Shown here one piece after another: positions 1 to 8,283 of a stretch of DNA of 64,000 bases; position 1 is the stretch's first letter, and every line of letters starts with the position of its first letter. The position numbers and the translations under genes are program-made. The stretch is taken from assembly GCA_029560875.1 (NCBI GenBank), contig JAKQKB010000176.1:30557-94556 (forward strand), given 5' to 3'. The stretch comes from Bacteroidota bacterium (lineage in GTDB: Bacteria; Bacteroidota; Bacteroidia; Bacteroidales; Tenuifilaceae). The notes below the pieces were generated by a model, which saw nothing but the letters and a program-made list of their open reading frames with translations, had not been told where the DNA came from and searched no databases.

Positions 1-149
1 TTTATGCTGCAAAGTTTTCAATTCCCAGAATCTTTTAAGTTGCCCTAAGGTTAAGGTTTGGTTAATTTAAATTTTGAATCAATTTGGTAGGGTATTTGTT
101 TGTGTAGATGTATTACTAGTAAATAGTTTAAACCTCAAATTTGAATATT

Positions 150-572
150 ATGAAACTGTTTGTTAAAACACTTGGAATAGTTCTTCTAGTTGGTTTGTTT
201 GCTAGTTCAAACGCATACTCGCAAAAGATGGCAAAGGTAAAGTCGAATCCACATCATAGAACCGTTGTGGTAAAAAACAAGAACGGGAAGGTTAAAAAGG
301 TGGTGTATCGTCCACATTGGGCACCCAATCGTACGTACTATCATCGTTGGATTTATTTTCCTCGTCATAATTTTTACTGGGACAATGTTAAGCGCGTTTA
401 TGTATACAGAAATGGTGTGAAATGGGTTGCTGTGGCAACGCTACCAGTTGCCTATGCAAAAGTAAACCTTGAAAAGGAAAAGAGCGTTGAGTTAACCGAG
501 GTTAATGACTCTACAGAAACAGTTTATGATAAGAATGAGCAGCATATTAAGGAGTTGAAGATTGAAGAGTAG
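150..572 (+). CDS. small secreted basic protein of unknown function
   Basis: A 140-residue protein that I do not recognise. An ATG at 150 begins a clear Sec signal peptide (hydrophobic core LGIVLLVGLFASSNAYS, likely cut after YS at about residue 24); a TTG nine bases upstream is a less likely start. The mature half is rich in Lys, Arg, His, Tyr and Trp (for example RPHWAPNRTYYHRWIYFP), and the last 35 residues are acidic. The composition suggests an exported periplasmic or surface protein, but no domain is evident. It stands alone, followed at 584-625 by a strong terminator shared with the convergent operon. Confidence 0.6.
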   Translation: MKLFVKTLGIVLLVGLFASSNAYSQKMAKVKSNPHHRTVVVKNKNGKVKKVVYRPHWAPNRTYYHRWIYFPRHNFYWDNVKRVYVYRNGVKWVAVATLPVAYAKVNLEKEKSVELTEVNDSTETVYDKNEQHIKELKIEE

Positions 573-583
573 TTTACGGTTTG

Positions 584-625
584 AAAAGGAAAAGGGATAT
601 CAAAAACGATATCCCTTTTCCTTTT
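584..625. terminator. bidirectional intrinsic terminator
   Basis: A perfect 18-bp stem (AAAAGGAAAAGGGATATC at 584-601 with its complement at 608-625, loop 602-607) has A-rich and T-rich flanks on both sides, so it can terminate from either direction. Its right arm touches the stop codon of the minus-strand gene ending at 624. Confidence 0.85.
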
Positions 626-2312
626 ATTCTACTTTGAACTTTATTCCTTCCTCTTTTTTGTTCCCCAATTTATCAACTACGCTTATATTTAATGTGTAGG
701 TTTTCCCCGATGTTAGTTTTTCAATTGGATTCCTGTATGCAATTGGTTTGCCGTCATCAATATTGTAATTAATGGTAACCTCACCCGAAAGATTGTCGGT
801 AGCAGCAAGGAATATTTTAACATCCGATGAATAAACATCAATATTTTCATTGTTTTCAGTTACTTGCTTGTGTGGTTTAACGCTGAAATGGTAAAATATT
901 TCGGGAGCAACATTGTCGACTCCAACCTCAAACGAAAGGAAGTTTAAGTTATCAACATTATCGAAACCAGTACATTTAATAAGGAAATGTCCGCTTTGCT
1001 CAATTGTGAAAGGAGCAGAGTATTCTGTTTCTGCCGATTTATTTATGTTGTAAACAACCCTGCTAACTCCGGCCTCGTTGTCTTTTGCATTGATATGGAT
1101 TTTTGTTGATGGGCCAATCCACATTGTGTCTCTTTGTAGAAGCTTGGGTCCATCGAGCTTGTAGGTTAATGTGGGCCCTGTAATATCGATGGTTGGCATA
1201 CTGAACGATTCGGTGCTAGCGCCCGATTGGCTGCGGTTGTTTACATTGTCAACGGCGTACGATTTAACGTTCATTGTTCCCATTATATCCGAAAGCAACA
1301 CAGGTTTCTCGTATTTAATGAATTCGCCGTTGTTAAGCGAGTAGAAAATTTCCTTAACGCCTGCTTTGTTGTCAACAGCGGCAATTTTTAGTTGACTTCT
1401 GCCCGACGAAAATTCCCTATTGCCAACCATGTAAGAGTTTCCTACAATCTCCTCAAAAACCATAGGCGGGGTTTTGTCCACAAAGAATGTATACGTTTGC
1501 TCACTCTCAATATTCCCAACCTTATCGGTTGCAAACCACGTTAGTGTGTGCTCGCCTTCGGTTATTCTTGCAGTTTGAATAGGTTTTTGGTAAACGGCAA
1601 ATTCCGAAGAGTCAATTCTGTACTTGATGTTGTTTACACCAAACGAATCAACTGCAGTTAGGCTAAGGATTGCTCTTCCCGAAAGAGTGTTTTCGTGTTT
1701 ATCGCCCTCAATCGATAGGGTTGAGGTGGGAGGGGTGCTATCTACAATAAATCTTCGTATAACTTCGTCCTCCTTGTTTCCTAGATTGTCGACTGAGTAA
1801 ACTTTGATTTCGTACATTCCTTCCCTATCGAAGACAATCGGTTGGGTGTACTCCTTGTAAGGCTCGCCATTAACGGAGATGAAAGTTTTGTTCAAACCTG
1901 CATCGGCATCAGTTGCAGTAATTTCAACAATGCTTCCGCCCGATAGGTAAAGTATATCTTTTGATTCTTTTTGGGTCGATTTATTGAACATCAATTTTGA
2001 CTGAGGAGGAACGCCATCGGCAAATAACTCGAATTTAATTTTACGTCCAATATAAAGGTCGAGGTGAGTCATTTGTATTGGGCCGTGTCCATTCCAGTAG
2101 AGTGGGTCTCCTTTTTTGTCGATACCAATCAGTTTAACCGCATTAGTGCCGTCAGGTGTTGTTCCAACATAAATGTTTACTGGAGCGCTTGGCGATACAA
2201 AAAGGCGATTTGTTGAATCAACATAAATTGTTTTGGTCTCCTGCTGACTAAAAACAGTTGTTGTCAGCAAGGTTAAAGCGCATATAAATGAGTATCTATA
2301 TAATTTCAGCAT
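624..2312 (-). CDS. secreted protein with about five OmpL47-type Ig-like repeats
   Basis: A 562-residue exported protein. It has a signal peptide (about 1-22, ending VFSQ), an N-terminal module of about 75 residues, then about five repeats of roughly 90 residues. Each repeat carries the OmpL47-like pattern of an Asp-rich turn (TDADAG, VDNKAG, KDNEAG, TDNLSG), a YS/YNI..G strand and a closing VDN.GN motif. Such repeats occur in surface and adhesion proteins. The N-terminal module resembles that of the OmpA-like protein encoded just upstream, so the two are sister proteins. There is no catalytic motif. The ATG at 2312 is preferred over a TTG at 2318. It is the last gene of a minus-strand operon, 11 bases after the OmpA-like gene. 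A structural or surface role is inferred. Confidence 0.7.
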   Translation of the reverse strand: MLKLYRYSFICALTLLTTTVFSQQETKTIYVDSTNRLFVSPSAPVNIYVGTTPDGTNAVKLIGIDKKGDPLYWNGHGPIQMTHLDLYIGRKIKFELFADGVPPQSKLMFNKSTQKESKDILYLSGGSIVEITATDADAGLNKTFISVNGEPYKEYTQPIVFDREGMYEIKVYSVDNLGNKEDEVIRRFIVDSTPPTSTLSIEGDKHENTLSGRAILSLTAVDSFGVNNIKYRIDSSEFAVYQKPIQTARITEGEHTLTWFATDKVGNIESEQTYTFFVDKTPPMVFEEIVGNSYMVGNREFSSGRSQLKIAAVDNKAGVKEIFYSLNNGEFIKYEKPVLLSDIMGTMNVKSYAVDNVNNRSQSGASTESFSMPTIDITGPTLTYKLDGPKLLQRDTMWIGPSTKIHINAKDNEAGVSRVVYNINKSAETEYSAPFTIEQSGHFLIKCTGFDNVDNLNFLSFEVGVDNVAPEIFYHFSVKPHKQVTENNENIDVYSSDVKIFLAATDNLSGEVTINYNIDDGKPIAYRNPIEKLTSGKTYTLNISVVDKLGNKKEEGIKFKVE

Positions 2313-2323
2313 AATCAATTCAA

Positions 2324-3253
2324 CTATTTTGGCAACGAAAACTTAAACTCAACCCTACGGTTTTGTTTGTGCTTGGAATCAGGACAAGGAACACCTTTTA
2401 CGCAATCGTTTAGGATGTTTGAATCGCCCAATCCTTTAACTTTCAACCTTCGAGCCTCAATTCCTTTTGATGTTAGGTAGTTGGCAACGGATTGTGCTCT
2501 ACGTTCCGATAGTACTTTGTTCGATTCTGACGAGCCACGGGCATCGGCATATGCTCTAATCTCAAGAATCAGCTCGGGGAATTCTCGCATCAACTGGAGC
2601 ATTTCCGCTAAGTTATCCAACGATTCGTTATGTATGCGTGCGCTACCTGTTTCAAAGTAGATATTGTCAATTTTAAAAATTGCTTCGGGCGAAACAATAA
2701 CCTTGAATGTTGCTGTATCGCCAATATTTCCTACATTATCAATGGCGTAAACCTTAAGTTCCGACTCACCCTCCTTGTTGAACGATATAGCTTCAGAGTA
2801 AAGGTTGAATTGTAAACCATCTGCCGAATAGTAAAGTTGCTTTAGTCCAGAATAATCGTCTTTTGCATCGATAGATATTTTAGAGTCAACATCAACATAA
2901 AACCGATTCTCTTTCCCGAAAAGTAATCCTTTTTCAACCTTTACCTTTGGTTTTGGTCCCTTTGCATCGGCTAAAATAAGATAGCGTATCCTTTCTCCTT
3001 TGTTTGCATAAACAAAATAGTGCTTACCAGGGCCATCAAAGTACATAGGGTTAGCTAAACTGTCGCTACTAGGGATTAATACCTTGTTTTTGGGTTCATT
3101 GTTGGTCGATACGAAAAAGTATATTGGGGCATCTGCCTTAACATATATTTGGCCATTTGTGTCAATGTATATATTCGAATTTGCTTCCTGAGCAAATAGG
3201 CTGTGGCTGGTTGTTGCAATAAGAATAAAAAGACAAAACCTGTAAAAACTCAT
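2324..3253 (-). CDS. OmpA-family outer-membrane/peptidoglycan-associated protein
   Basis: A 309-residue protein with a signal peptide (MSFYRFCLFILIATTSHSLF then AQ), an N-terminal module shared with the neighbouring OmpL47-repeat protein, one OmpL47-like unit (IDAKDDYSGLKQLYYS to VYAIDNVGN) and a C-terminal OmpA-like peptidoglycan-binding domain of about 110 residues. The OmpA domain shows IYFETGSA, the Asp of ADARGSSESN, LSERRAQSV and the closing RRVEFKF. The family anchors envelope complexes to the cell wall. ATG 3253 is chosen over a TTG at 3286 because the signal peptide begins there. It lies 76 bases downstream of the SpoIIE-type phosphatase gene and 11 bases upstream of the OmpL47 gene, so it is probably co-transcribed with both. 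Confidence 0.85.
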   Translation of the reverse strand: MSFYRFCLFILIATTSHSLFAQEANSNIYIDTNGQIYVKADAPIYFFVSTNNEPKNKVLIPSSDSLANPMYFDGPGKHYFVYANKGERIRYLILADAKGPKPKVKVEKGLLFGKENRFYVDVDSKISIDAKDDYSGLKQLYYSADGLQFNLYSEAISFNKEGESELKVYAIDNVGNIGDTATFKVIVSPEAIFKIDNIYFETGSARIHNESLDNLAEMLQLMREFPELILEIRAYADARGSSESNKVLSERRAQSVANYLTSKGIEARRLKVKGLGDSNILNDCVKGVPCPDSKHKQNRRVEFKFSLPK

Positions 3254-3329
3254 AAATTTTCTGATTTTAAATAGCAAAAATAACAAAACAAACTATTCGT
3301 AACTATTTGTGCTTAAATATTATTTGGTT

Positions 3330-5237
3330 TTAAATTTGAATTGGCTTGCCGCTTAGCCTAAATCCTACAATTAGGACATCATCTATCGGCTGATATTCTT
3401 CACCTCGCCACTCTTCAAGTGTAGTTTCAAGTATTTCTTGTTGCTGAAGCATTGGCAAATCGTGAATCTTAAACAGCAACTCCTTGAAACGCTTCGATGA
3501 GAACTTTTGTCCGTCAGCCCCTCCAAACTGGTCGATAAAACCATCGGAGAAAATATAGAAACTTGTTGGTGAGTCAATATTGATGGTGTGTAAAGTGAAC
3601 TCGCGTTTTTCTTCCTTTTGTAAACCGCCAATTGGAACTGGGTCGCCTTTGATTTGGAACAATTCACCGTTTGCTATATAGTAAAGTGGGTTTTTTGCCC
3701 CAGCAAACTCAATTGTTTGTCCGTTGTTTGTGATGTTGCAAAGGGCCATATCCATTCCATCACGGCTGTCATTGTTCTCCTGTTTTAGTAAGTAGCGTAC
3801 ATAGCGGTGCATTTCGTTGAGCATTTCGTTAGGAGATGTTATTCCGCTACGAGCTAAAGTGTCGAGTAGGTTTAATCCAATCATACTCATAAAAGCTCCA
3901 GGCACTCCGTGACCTGTGCAGTCAACCGCCGCAATCAGAAACCCGCTTTCGTTCTCTAGTTTGTTGGGGAGTTGTATAAAGTGACGGTTCGATGATGTTT
4001 TTATAGATTTACTTCCAGTGTAGCCCGAGAACCAGTAAAAATCGCCACTAACAATTTCTCTGGGATGAAACAGAATAAAGGCATCGTTTATTGTAGGTAT
4101 CAACATATCGTAGGTTGGCAGTAGTGCCTCCTGAATTCTTTGTGCGTAGTTGATACTACTTGTAATATCCCTGTTTTGCTTTTCAATTTGTTGCATGGCA
4201 ACTAAAAGCTCATTGCTTTTGGCCTCAATCAAATCGCGTTGAGCTGCAATTTCTCGGTTTTGTTTTTCGAGTTTTTCGTTCGATTTCTTTTTTTGCAGGT
4301 AATACCGCGTAATCATAACGGCAATACCTAAAACAGCAAGAATTATGACAATAAATATGTTGCGTACAAGTCTTTGATTCTTTATGGTGACTTCCTGCAG
4401 TTGTTTTTCTTTGTTTAGGAGGTTTATCTCCATTTGCTGCTCTTGGCTTATTTGTTCAACCTTTGCAAGGCTGTCCGATACAGTTTCTAATGCTTGTTGT
4501 TTAGCCTGCAACTCTTGCTCTGTAAGTTCTTTTTGATTTTTTATTTCGGAGAGTTCGTTTTGGGCTTGGTTTACCAATTCTTTTGCTTGTGCCTCTTTTT
4601 TCTGAACCTCGTCGCGCTGTATTTTTCTGCTGAATGCCGTGTATAGTGAGAAATATTCGGCAGATTTATTGGAATCGCCCAACGCATCGTATATTTCCGA
4701 TAGTAATGAGTATGTGTTTCGGAGAAGTTTTGGGTCATTAATCTCCTTGGCAATGGTGTTGGCTTCCTCTGCAGGTTTTAATGCTTGCTTAGGTTGTTCA
4801 GAGTCATTATAGGCGTTAGCAATGTTAATTAGAGTTGATGCTATTTCGGGCTTACGGTTCTGTTGTCGGTTAATGACTAAACATTTTTCGAAATATGATA
4901 TTGCATCGGAGTAGTTTTCCTGGTCAACATCAATCATTCCGATGTTTGTGTAGAGAATTTTTAGTGCATTATTGTTGCCAATGCTTTGGCTAAGGTTTAT
5001 TGCTTTTTGGAAAAGTGTTTTGGCTTCGGTTGTGTTTCCTGCAACCCAGTATGTTGTAGCTGTTTTTGTGTAAATTGATATGGCTAAGTTGAAATCGCCT
5101 GAGGCCTCCAACTCCTTGGCTTGGTTGATGTTGTCTTGAACTTCCTTTTGTTGTGTGGACGATAAGGATTTTGTTTGGGCTATACCCAAAAAGCATAATG
5201 AAATAAAGTATACGGAAAGTAAAAGTCGTTTAATCAT
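3330..5237 (-). CDS. TPR-containing SpoIIE/PP2C-type serine phosphatase
   Basis: A 635-residue membrane-bound phosphatase. In order it has a signal peptide (1-20), TPR repeats (about 35-205), a coiled coil (205-285), one membrane segment (about 291-312), a second coiled coil (315-365) and a PP2C/SpoIIE catalytic domain (about 375-628). The catalytic signatures are SGDFYW (397-402), AAVDCTGHGVPGAFMSM (436-452), DGMDMALC, FSDGFIDQFGG (562-572) and DDVLIVGF (619-626), so the metal-binding Asp residues are present. TPRs are outside and phosphatase inside by topology. The SiaC homologue gene ends 11 bases upstream. By analogy with SiaA of Pseudomonas the likely substrate is that phosphoprotein (inference). 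A paralogue lies at 48752-50761. Confidence 0.9.
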   Translation of the reverse strand: MIKRLLLSVYFISLCFLGIAQTKSLSSTQQKEVQDNINQAKELEASGDFNLAISIYTKTATTYWVAGNTTEAKTLFQKAINLSQSIGNNNALKILYTNIGMIDVDQENYSDAISYFEKCLVINRQQNRKPEIASTLINIANAYNDSEQPKQALKPAEEANTIAKEINDPKLLRNTYSLLSEIYDALGDSNKSAEYFSLYTAFSRKIQRDEVQKKEAQAKELVNQAQNELSEIKNQKELTEQELQAKQQALETVSDSLAKVEQISQEQQMEINLLNKEKQLQEVTIKNQRLVRNIFIVIILAVLGIAVMITRYYLQKKKSNEKLEKQNREIAAQRDLIEAKSNELLVAMQQIEKQNRDITSSINYAQRIQEALLPTYDMLIPTINDAFILFHPREIVSGDFYWFSGYTGSKSIKTSSNRHFIQLPNKLENESGFLIAAVDCTGHGVPGAFMSMIGLNLLDTLARSGITSPNEMLNEMHRYVRYLLKQENNDSRDGMDMALCNITNNGQTIEFAGAKNPLYYIANGELFQIKGDPVPIGGLQKEEKREFTLHTINIDSPTSFYIFSDGFIDQFGGADGQKFSSKRFKELLFKIHDLPMLQQQEILETTLEEWRGEEYQPIDDVLIVGFRLSGKPIQI

Positions 5238-5248
5238 ACCTTAAGGAA

Positions 5249-5626
5249 TTATTGCTCTGCAATAAAATTAACTTTTAACGATGTCATATGCGCAAACTCA
5301 ACACCCTCATCAATCATATCTTGGTCTTCGTCACGGTGGTACCAGTTAAGTTCAATTTGGTAGCCTTCCTTGGCAATCTTCTCGATATGGCTAATAAGGT
5401 CGAGCAGTTTTTTTGATGATGATGAATTCAGGTATTCAAGCCTAAGGTCAATTCTGGTTAGAGGTTGAGGTGCTTTAACATACTCTACAATGTATCGTTC
5501 TAATGGCCGGTAGAACTCGATGGCATCTTCGGGTAACGATTTTCCTCTAATTTCGAAATAGCCCTTGCTGCCATCAGCTGTAATTTGCGGAGAATCAATG
5601 CGTCCTTCAATATGTAATGCTTCCAT
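5249..5626 (-). CDS. SiaC-family regulatory phosphoprotein (formerly DUF1987)
   Basis: A 125-residue cytoplasmic protein matching the SiaC family over its full length: an N-terminal strand-rich part with GYFEIRGKSLPED, then YVKAPQ, then IDLRLEYLNSSSSKKLLDLI. In Pseudomonas aeruginosa SiaC is phosphorylated by the kinase SiaB and dephosphorylated by the PP2C phosphatase SiaA, and the unphosphorylated form activates the diguanylate cyclase SiaD. The Ser tract at residues 68-71 occupies the region of the known phospho-acceptor. It is the first gene of the minus-strand operon, directly upstream of a SpoIIE-type phosphatase. No SiaB kinase or GGDEF protein is encoded in the window, so the output partner here is unknown. 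Confidence 0.88.
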   Translation of the reverse strand: MEALHIEGRIDSPQITADGSKGYFEIRGKSLPEDAIEFYRPLERYIVEYVKAPQPLTRIDLRLEYLNSSSSKKLLDLISHIEKIAKEGYQIELNWYHRDEDQDMIDEGVEFAHMTSLKVNFIAEQ

Positions 5627-5732
5627 TTTGCTTAGAGTTTATAATGGTTTAACGTGTAAGGTTTGTTTATGTTCCACCCAAATTAGTGCAAATTTCAACT
5701 TGAGGCAAAAAATATGGCTAATAATATATAAA

Positions 5733-5763
5733 AAAGACCTATAGCATTAACTAGTAGGTCTTT
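5733..5763 (-). terminator. intrinsic terminator for the DUF1761 gene
   Basis: Inverted repeat AAAGACCTA (5733-5741) and TAGGTCTTT (5755-5763). Read on the minus strand it is followed by a run of T residues, 22 bases past the stop codon of the DUF1761 gene. Confidence 0.75.
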
Positions 5764-5784
5764 ATTGATAAACTTTAAAGATGC

Positions 5785-6192
5785 TTATTTCCAAGCGCCA
5801 AGAATTATCCCCATTACAGTGAACGATACAACCATATAGCCCCCATTTATCAAAATATACTTTAGGGAGCGATTCTCGAACAGCGAAATTATGGCTAACC
5901 CTAGCGCTACCCAGCCAAAGCCTGCAAGGAATCCGGCAATTGTGCCAAATGTCACATCGCCATCGCCAATAAAAAGTGCAAGGTTTAGTGCCATTACAAA
6001 GGCAAGTACAAATGATAATCCAAAAACAAGGACAATGTTTCGTTTGTGCAGGTCATCTTTGGTAAAATTATTCGCTTCCATCCATCCTTTCTCAAATATA
6101 GCATACCAGATTCCACCTATCAGGAATGTGGATAACGCTGCTACTAGAACTGCTAACCAGTTTAGGTTTTGCAATGCTGTACTTATATCCAT
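5785..6192 (-). CDS. DUF1761 family membrane protein
   Basis: A 135-residue integral membrane protein with four hydrophobic segments (LNWLAVLVAALSTFLIGGIW; VLVFGLSFVLAFVMALNLAL; FLAGFGWVALGLAIISLF; LINGGYMVVSFTVMGIILG). The first segment with GGIWY and W..A.NF after it is typical of DUF1761, whose function is not known. ATG 6192 is preferred over a TTG two codons upstream. It is a single-gene unit between the SiaC operon and a YdeI-like gene, with its own terminator. Confidence 0.75.
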   Translation of the reverse strand: MDISTALQNLNWLAVLVAALSTFLIGGIWYAIFEKGWMEANNFTKDDLHKRNIVLVFGLSFVLAFVMALNLALFIGDGDVTFGTIAGFLAGFGWVALGLAIISLFENRSLKYILINGGYMVVSFTVMGIILGAWK

Positions 6193-6254
6193 ACGCAAAA
6201 GTTTTGATTATGAATTATAAAACAATTAGGTTGGTATTAAGTTTAGACATTTGT

Positions 6255-6812
6255 TTAAAACAGTTTTTGTTCAAGTTCGCTGAGTTTAATTAGTTTTTCG
6301 GTTCGGGTTTCCTTTGTCTTATCTTGCTTTGCGGAAAGTATCCAGTGGTATATTGTTCGTTTGTAAGAATCGGATTGTGCGTTGAAGAACTGCCATGCAA
6401 GTTTATTCTCTTTTATTTTGTTTTCTAAATGATTTGGTAGATTCTTGGGTTTATTCTCATAGCTGTACTCGTTGTCTGATTTAATTTTGCGGTTGTTATA
6501 CAGTTCAAGCCCTTTGGGTTGCATTAAACCCTTCGAAATAAGTTCTTCCGCTTTCTTAAGATTTACTTCGCTCCAGTTGCTCTTGGGATTACGGGGTGTA
6601 AATCTTATACAGTAGGATTCCTCATTAATGGATTTTCTTACACCATCAATCCATCCGAAACATATGGCTTGGTCAACCGATTCCGACCATGTTAGGCTTG
6701 GTTTGCCAGTGTTTACCTTATAGTATCCAACATATAGTTCTTTCTCGGAGAGATGTTTTTTTGATAGCCATTCTCTGAATTCTGCTCCGTTTTTAAAAAA
6801 TACAGGTTTCAT
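6255..6812 (-). CDS. YdeI/OmpD-associated family protein
   Basis: A 185-residue soluble protein. The family pattern is clear: F.NGAEFREWLSKKH, the LYVGYYKVNTGKPSLTWSE block, DQAICFGWIDGVRKSI, RFTPRNPKSNWSEVN, and a C-terminal helical part ending with an SAKQDKTKETRTEKLI segment. YdeI-like proteins have been linked to bacteriocin or polymyxin tolerance in enterobacteria, but the biochemical function is unresolved and should not be transferred here. It is monocistronic and divergent from the biotin ligase gene, with a 151-base shared upstream region. Confidence 0.8.
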   Translation of the reverse strand: MKPVFFKNGAEFREWLSKKHLSEKELYVGYYKVNTGKPSLTWSESVDQAICFGWIDGVRKSINEESYCIRFTPRNPKSNWSEVNLKKAEELISKGLMQPKGLELYNNRKIKSDNEYSYENKPKNLPNHLENKIKENKLAWQFFNAQSDSYKRTIYHWILSAKQDKTKETRTEKLIKLSELEQKLF

Positions 6813-6963
6813 TTAGATGTCAATTGTCAGGACAAGTTATAAATATTCAATAAAACTTGCGTGTATTTTGTAACTAAACTAATCATAATCCGTTTATTTT
6901 TCCTGTGTTTGTATAGTTTGGGAATAAAATTGTAACTTTACTGAAAGGCATATCAGCACTAAA

Positions 6964-7719
6964 ATGCAAAGCAACAATAGTTTAGAATTTAAAACGGTTT
7001 GGCACGATAAAGTTTCCTCCACCAACGATATTTGCATGGATTTTGCCCGTAGTGGTAGTGATGAGGGAATTGTTGTTGCCGCAAAATATCAGGAACAGGG
7101 TAGGGGACAGCGGGGCAATACTTGGGAGAGCGAGCAGGGGTTGAATTTGACTTTTAGCATTCTCCTCCGACCTGATTTCTTAAGGGTAGATGAACAATTT
7201 CTTATATCGAAAATTGCTGCAATATCGGTTTGTGATTGGATTGGTGCGTATTTAGGTGATAAGAATGTTGCAATAAAATGGCCCAACGATATTTACATTG
7301 AGAACAATAAGGTTGCTGGGATACTTATTGAGAATAGTTTTAGTTCATCAAAGCTCGATATTTCCGTTGTGGGAATTGGCATCAACTTAAATCAAAAGGA
7401 GTTCTCGGCCGATTTGCCCAATCCAACTTCCATGTCCATTGAAACAAGCAGAGTTTTTGATTTAAGCAATGCGTTACAAGAGTTTCTGAGTTGTTTCAAC
7501 GAGCGTTACAGGCAGGCAAAGAGCGGTGAGTTGGCTTTAATCGATTCGGAGTATTTGAACAAGTTATACAGGAAAGATATTTACTGCACCTACCGCGCAA
7601 GTAACGATGAGTTCAAGGCAAAAATTGTTGGGGTGAAACCAACAGGCGAACTAATGCTCCAAACCGAAAAAGGTGGGGAGCGTTCATTTGCTTTTAAGGA
7701 GGTTGTTTTTGTGATTTAA
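6964..7719 (+). CDS. birA: biotin--[acetyl-CoA-carboxylase] ligase
   Basis: A 251-residue protein-biotin ligase that activates biotin with ATP and attaches it to the biotin carboxyl carrier protein. Seen: SSTND near residue 18, the biotinyl-AMP loop GRGQRGNTW (46-54), KWPNDIY (105-111), NKVAGIL and VVGIGINLN. It lacks the N-terminal winged helix of the E. coli enzyme, so it is a ligase only and not a repressor. ATG 6964 is the first in frame and gives the usual length for short BirA proteins. A possible promoter (TTTG 6908-6911, TAACTTTA 6933-6940, 21-base spacing) lies upstream. Its stop overlaps by 4 bases the stop of the convergent SRPBCC gene. Confidence 0.93.
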   Translation: MQSNNSLEFKTVWHDKVSSTNDICMDFARSGSDEGIVVAAKYQEQGRGQRGNTWESEQGLNLTFSILLRPDFLRVDEQFLISKIAAISVCDWIGAYLGDKNVAIKWPNDIYIENNKVAGILIENSFSSSKLDISVVGIGINLNQKEFSADLPNPTSMSIETSRVFDLSNALQEFLSCFNERYRQAKSGELALIDSEYLNKLYRKDIYCTYRASNDEFKAKIVGVKPTGELMLQTEKGGERSFAFKEVVFVI

Positions 7720-8123
7720 ATTGCATTGAATGCTTTTGCAATACCCTCGGCAAGAGCATTAACACCCTCTTCTAGTTTTTTGCCAAGCATCATTTTCATC
7801 ATCATGTTGAGCTCAGCCTTAATGGTAATTTTCATTCGGGTGTCGTAGGCGGCAGCCTCTTTTAGTTGTACCCAGAGGAAAAATTGCAAAGGAACACGTT
7901 CGTCGCCAGTAAGTTTTATGGTGGTGAACTCTTCTTTCTCAACAAGTTTTAGTCCCATTGGCCCCATTCCCTGATAGCTAAAGCTACAGCTAGTTTCATC
8001 GGCTTGCCAATTATCTACCTTACCCTCCACAAGTGGAGTGAAATTCCTGAAATCCGATAGTATTTTGTAAATATCCTCTGCACGCTTGCTAATTGCTACA
8101 ACTTTGCTTTCGTAGGTTTCCAT
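7716..8123 (-). CDS. SRPBCC (START/polyketide cyclase-like) family protein
   Basis: A 135-residue soluble protein with the helix-grip signature: an N-terminal strand ESKVVAISKRAEDIYKILSD, loop FTPLVEGKV, strand pairs in the middle, and a long C-terminal helix LGKKLEEGVNALAEGIAKAF that would close the hydrophobic cavity. Family members bind lipids or other hydrophobic ligands, and the ligand here cannot be deduced. The start at 8123 is the only reasonable ATG. It overlaps the convergent biotin ligase gene by 4 bases, and there is no terminator hairpin between them. Confidence 0.75.
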   Translation of the reverse strand: METYESKVVAISKRAEDIYKILSDFRNFTPLVEGKVDNWQADETSCSFSYQGMGPMGLKLVEKEEFTTIKLTGDERVPLQFFLWVQLKEAAAYDTRMKITIKAELNMMMKMMLGKKLEEGVNALAEGIAKAFNAI

Positions 8124-8283
8124 CTTGTTCTTTTTTGAGAACGCAAAGAAAATAAAATGAATTGTTTTGTCAAAATGGATATATCGGATTGCTGTGATTG
8201 CTTTTCGTAATCAGTCTTTTTTTTAGATATCATTGTCAAATTATCAAATTGAGAAATTATATTTGGCTTTCAAAACAGATTGT

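Noticed and set aside
1..149. Possible end of a gene at the left edge
   Set aside because: No open frame or family signature is visible in the first 149 bases, so nothing is called.
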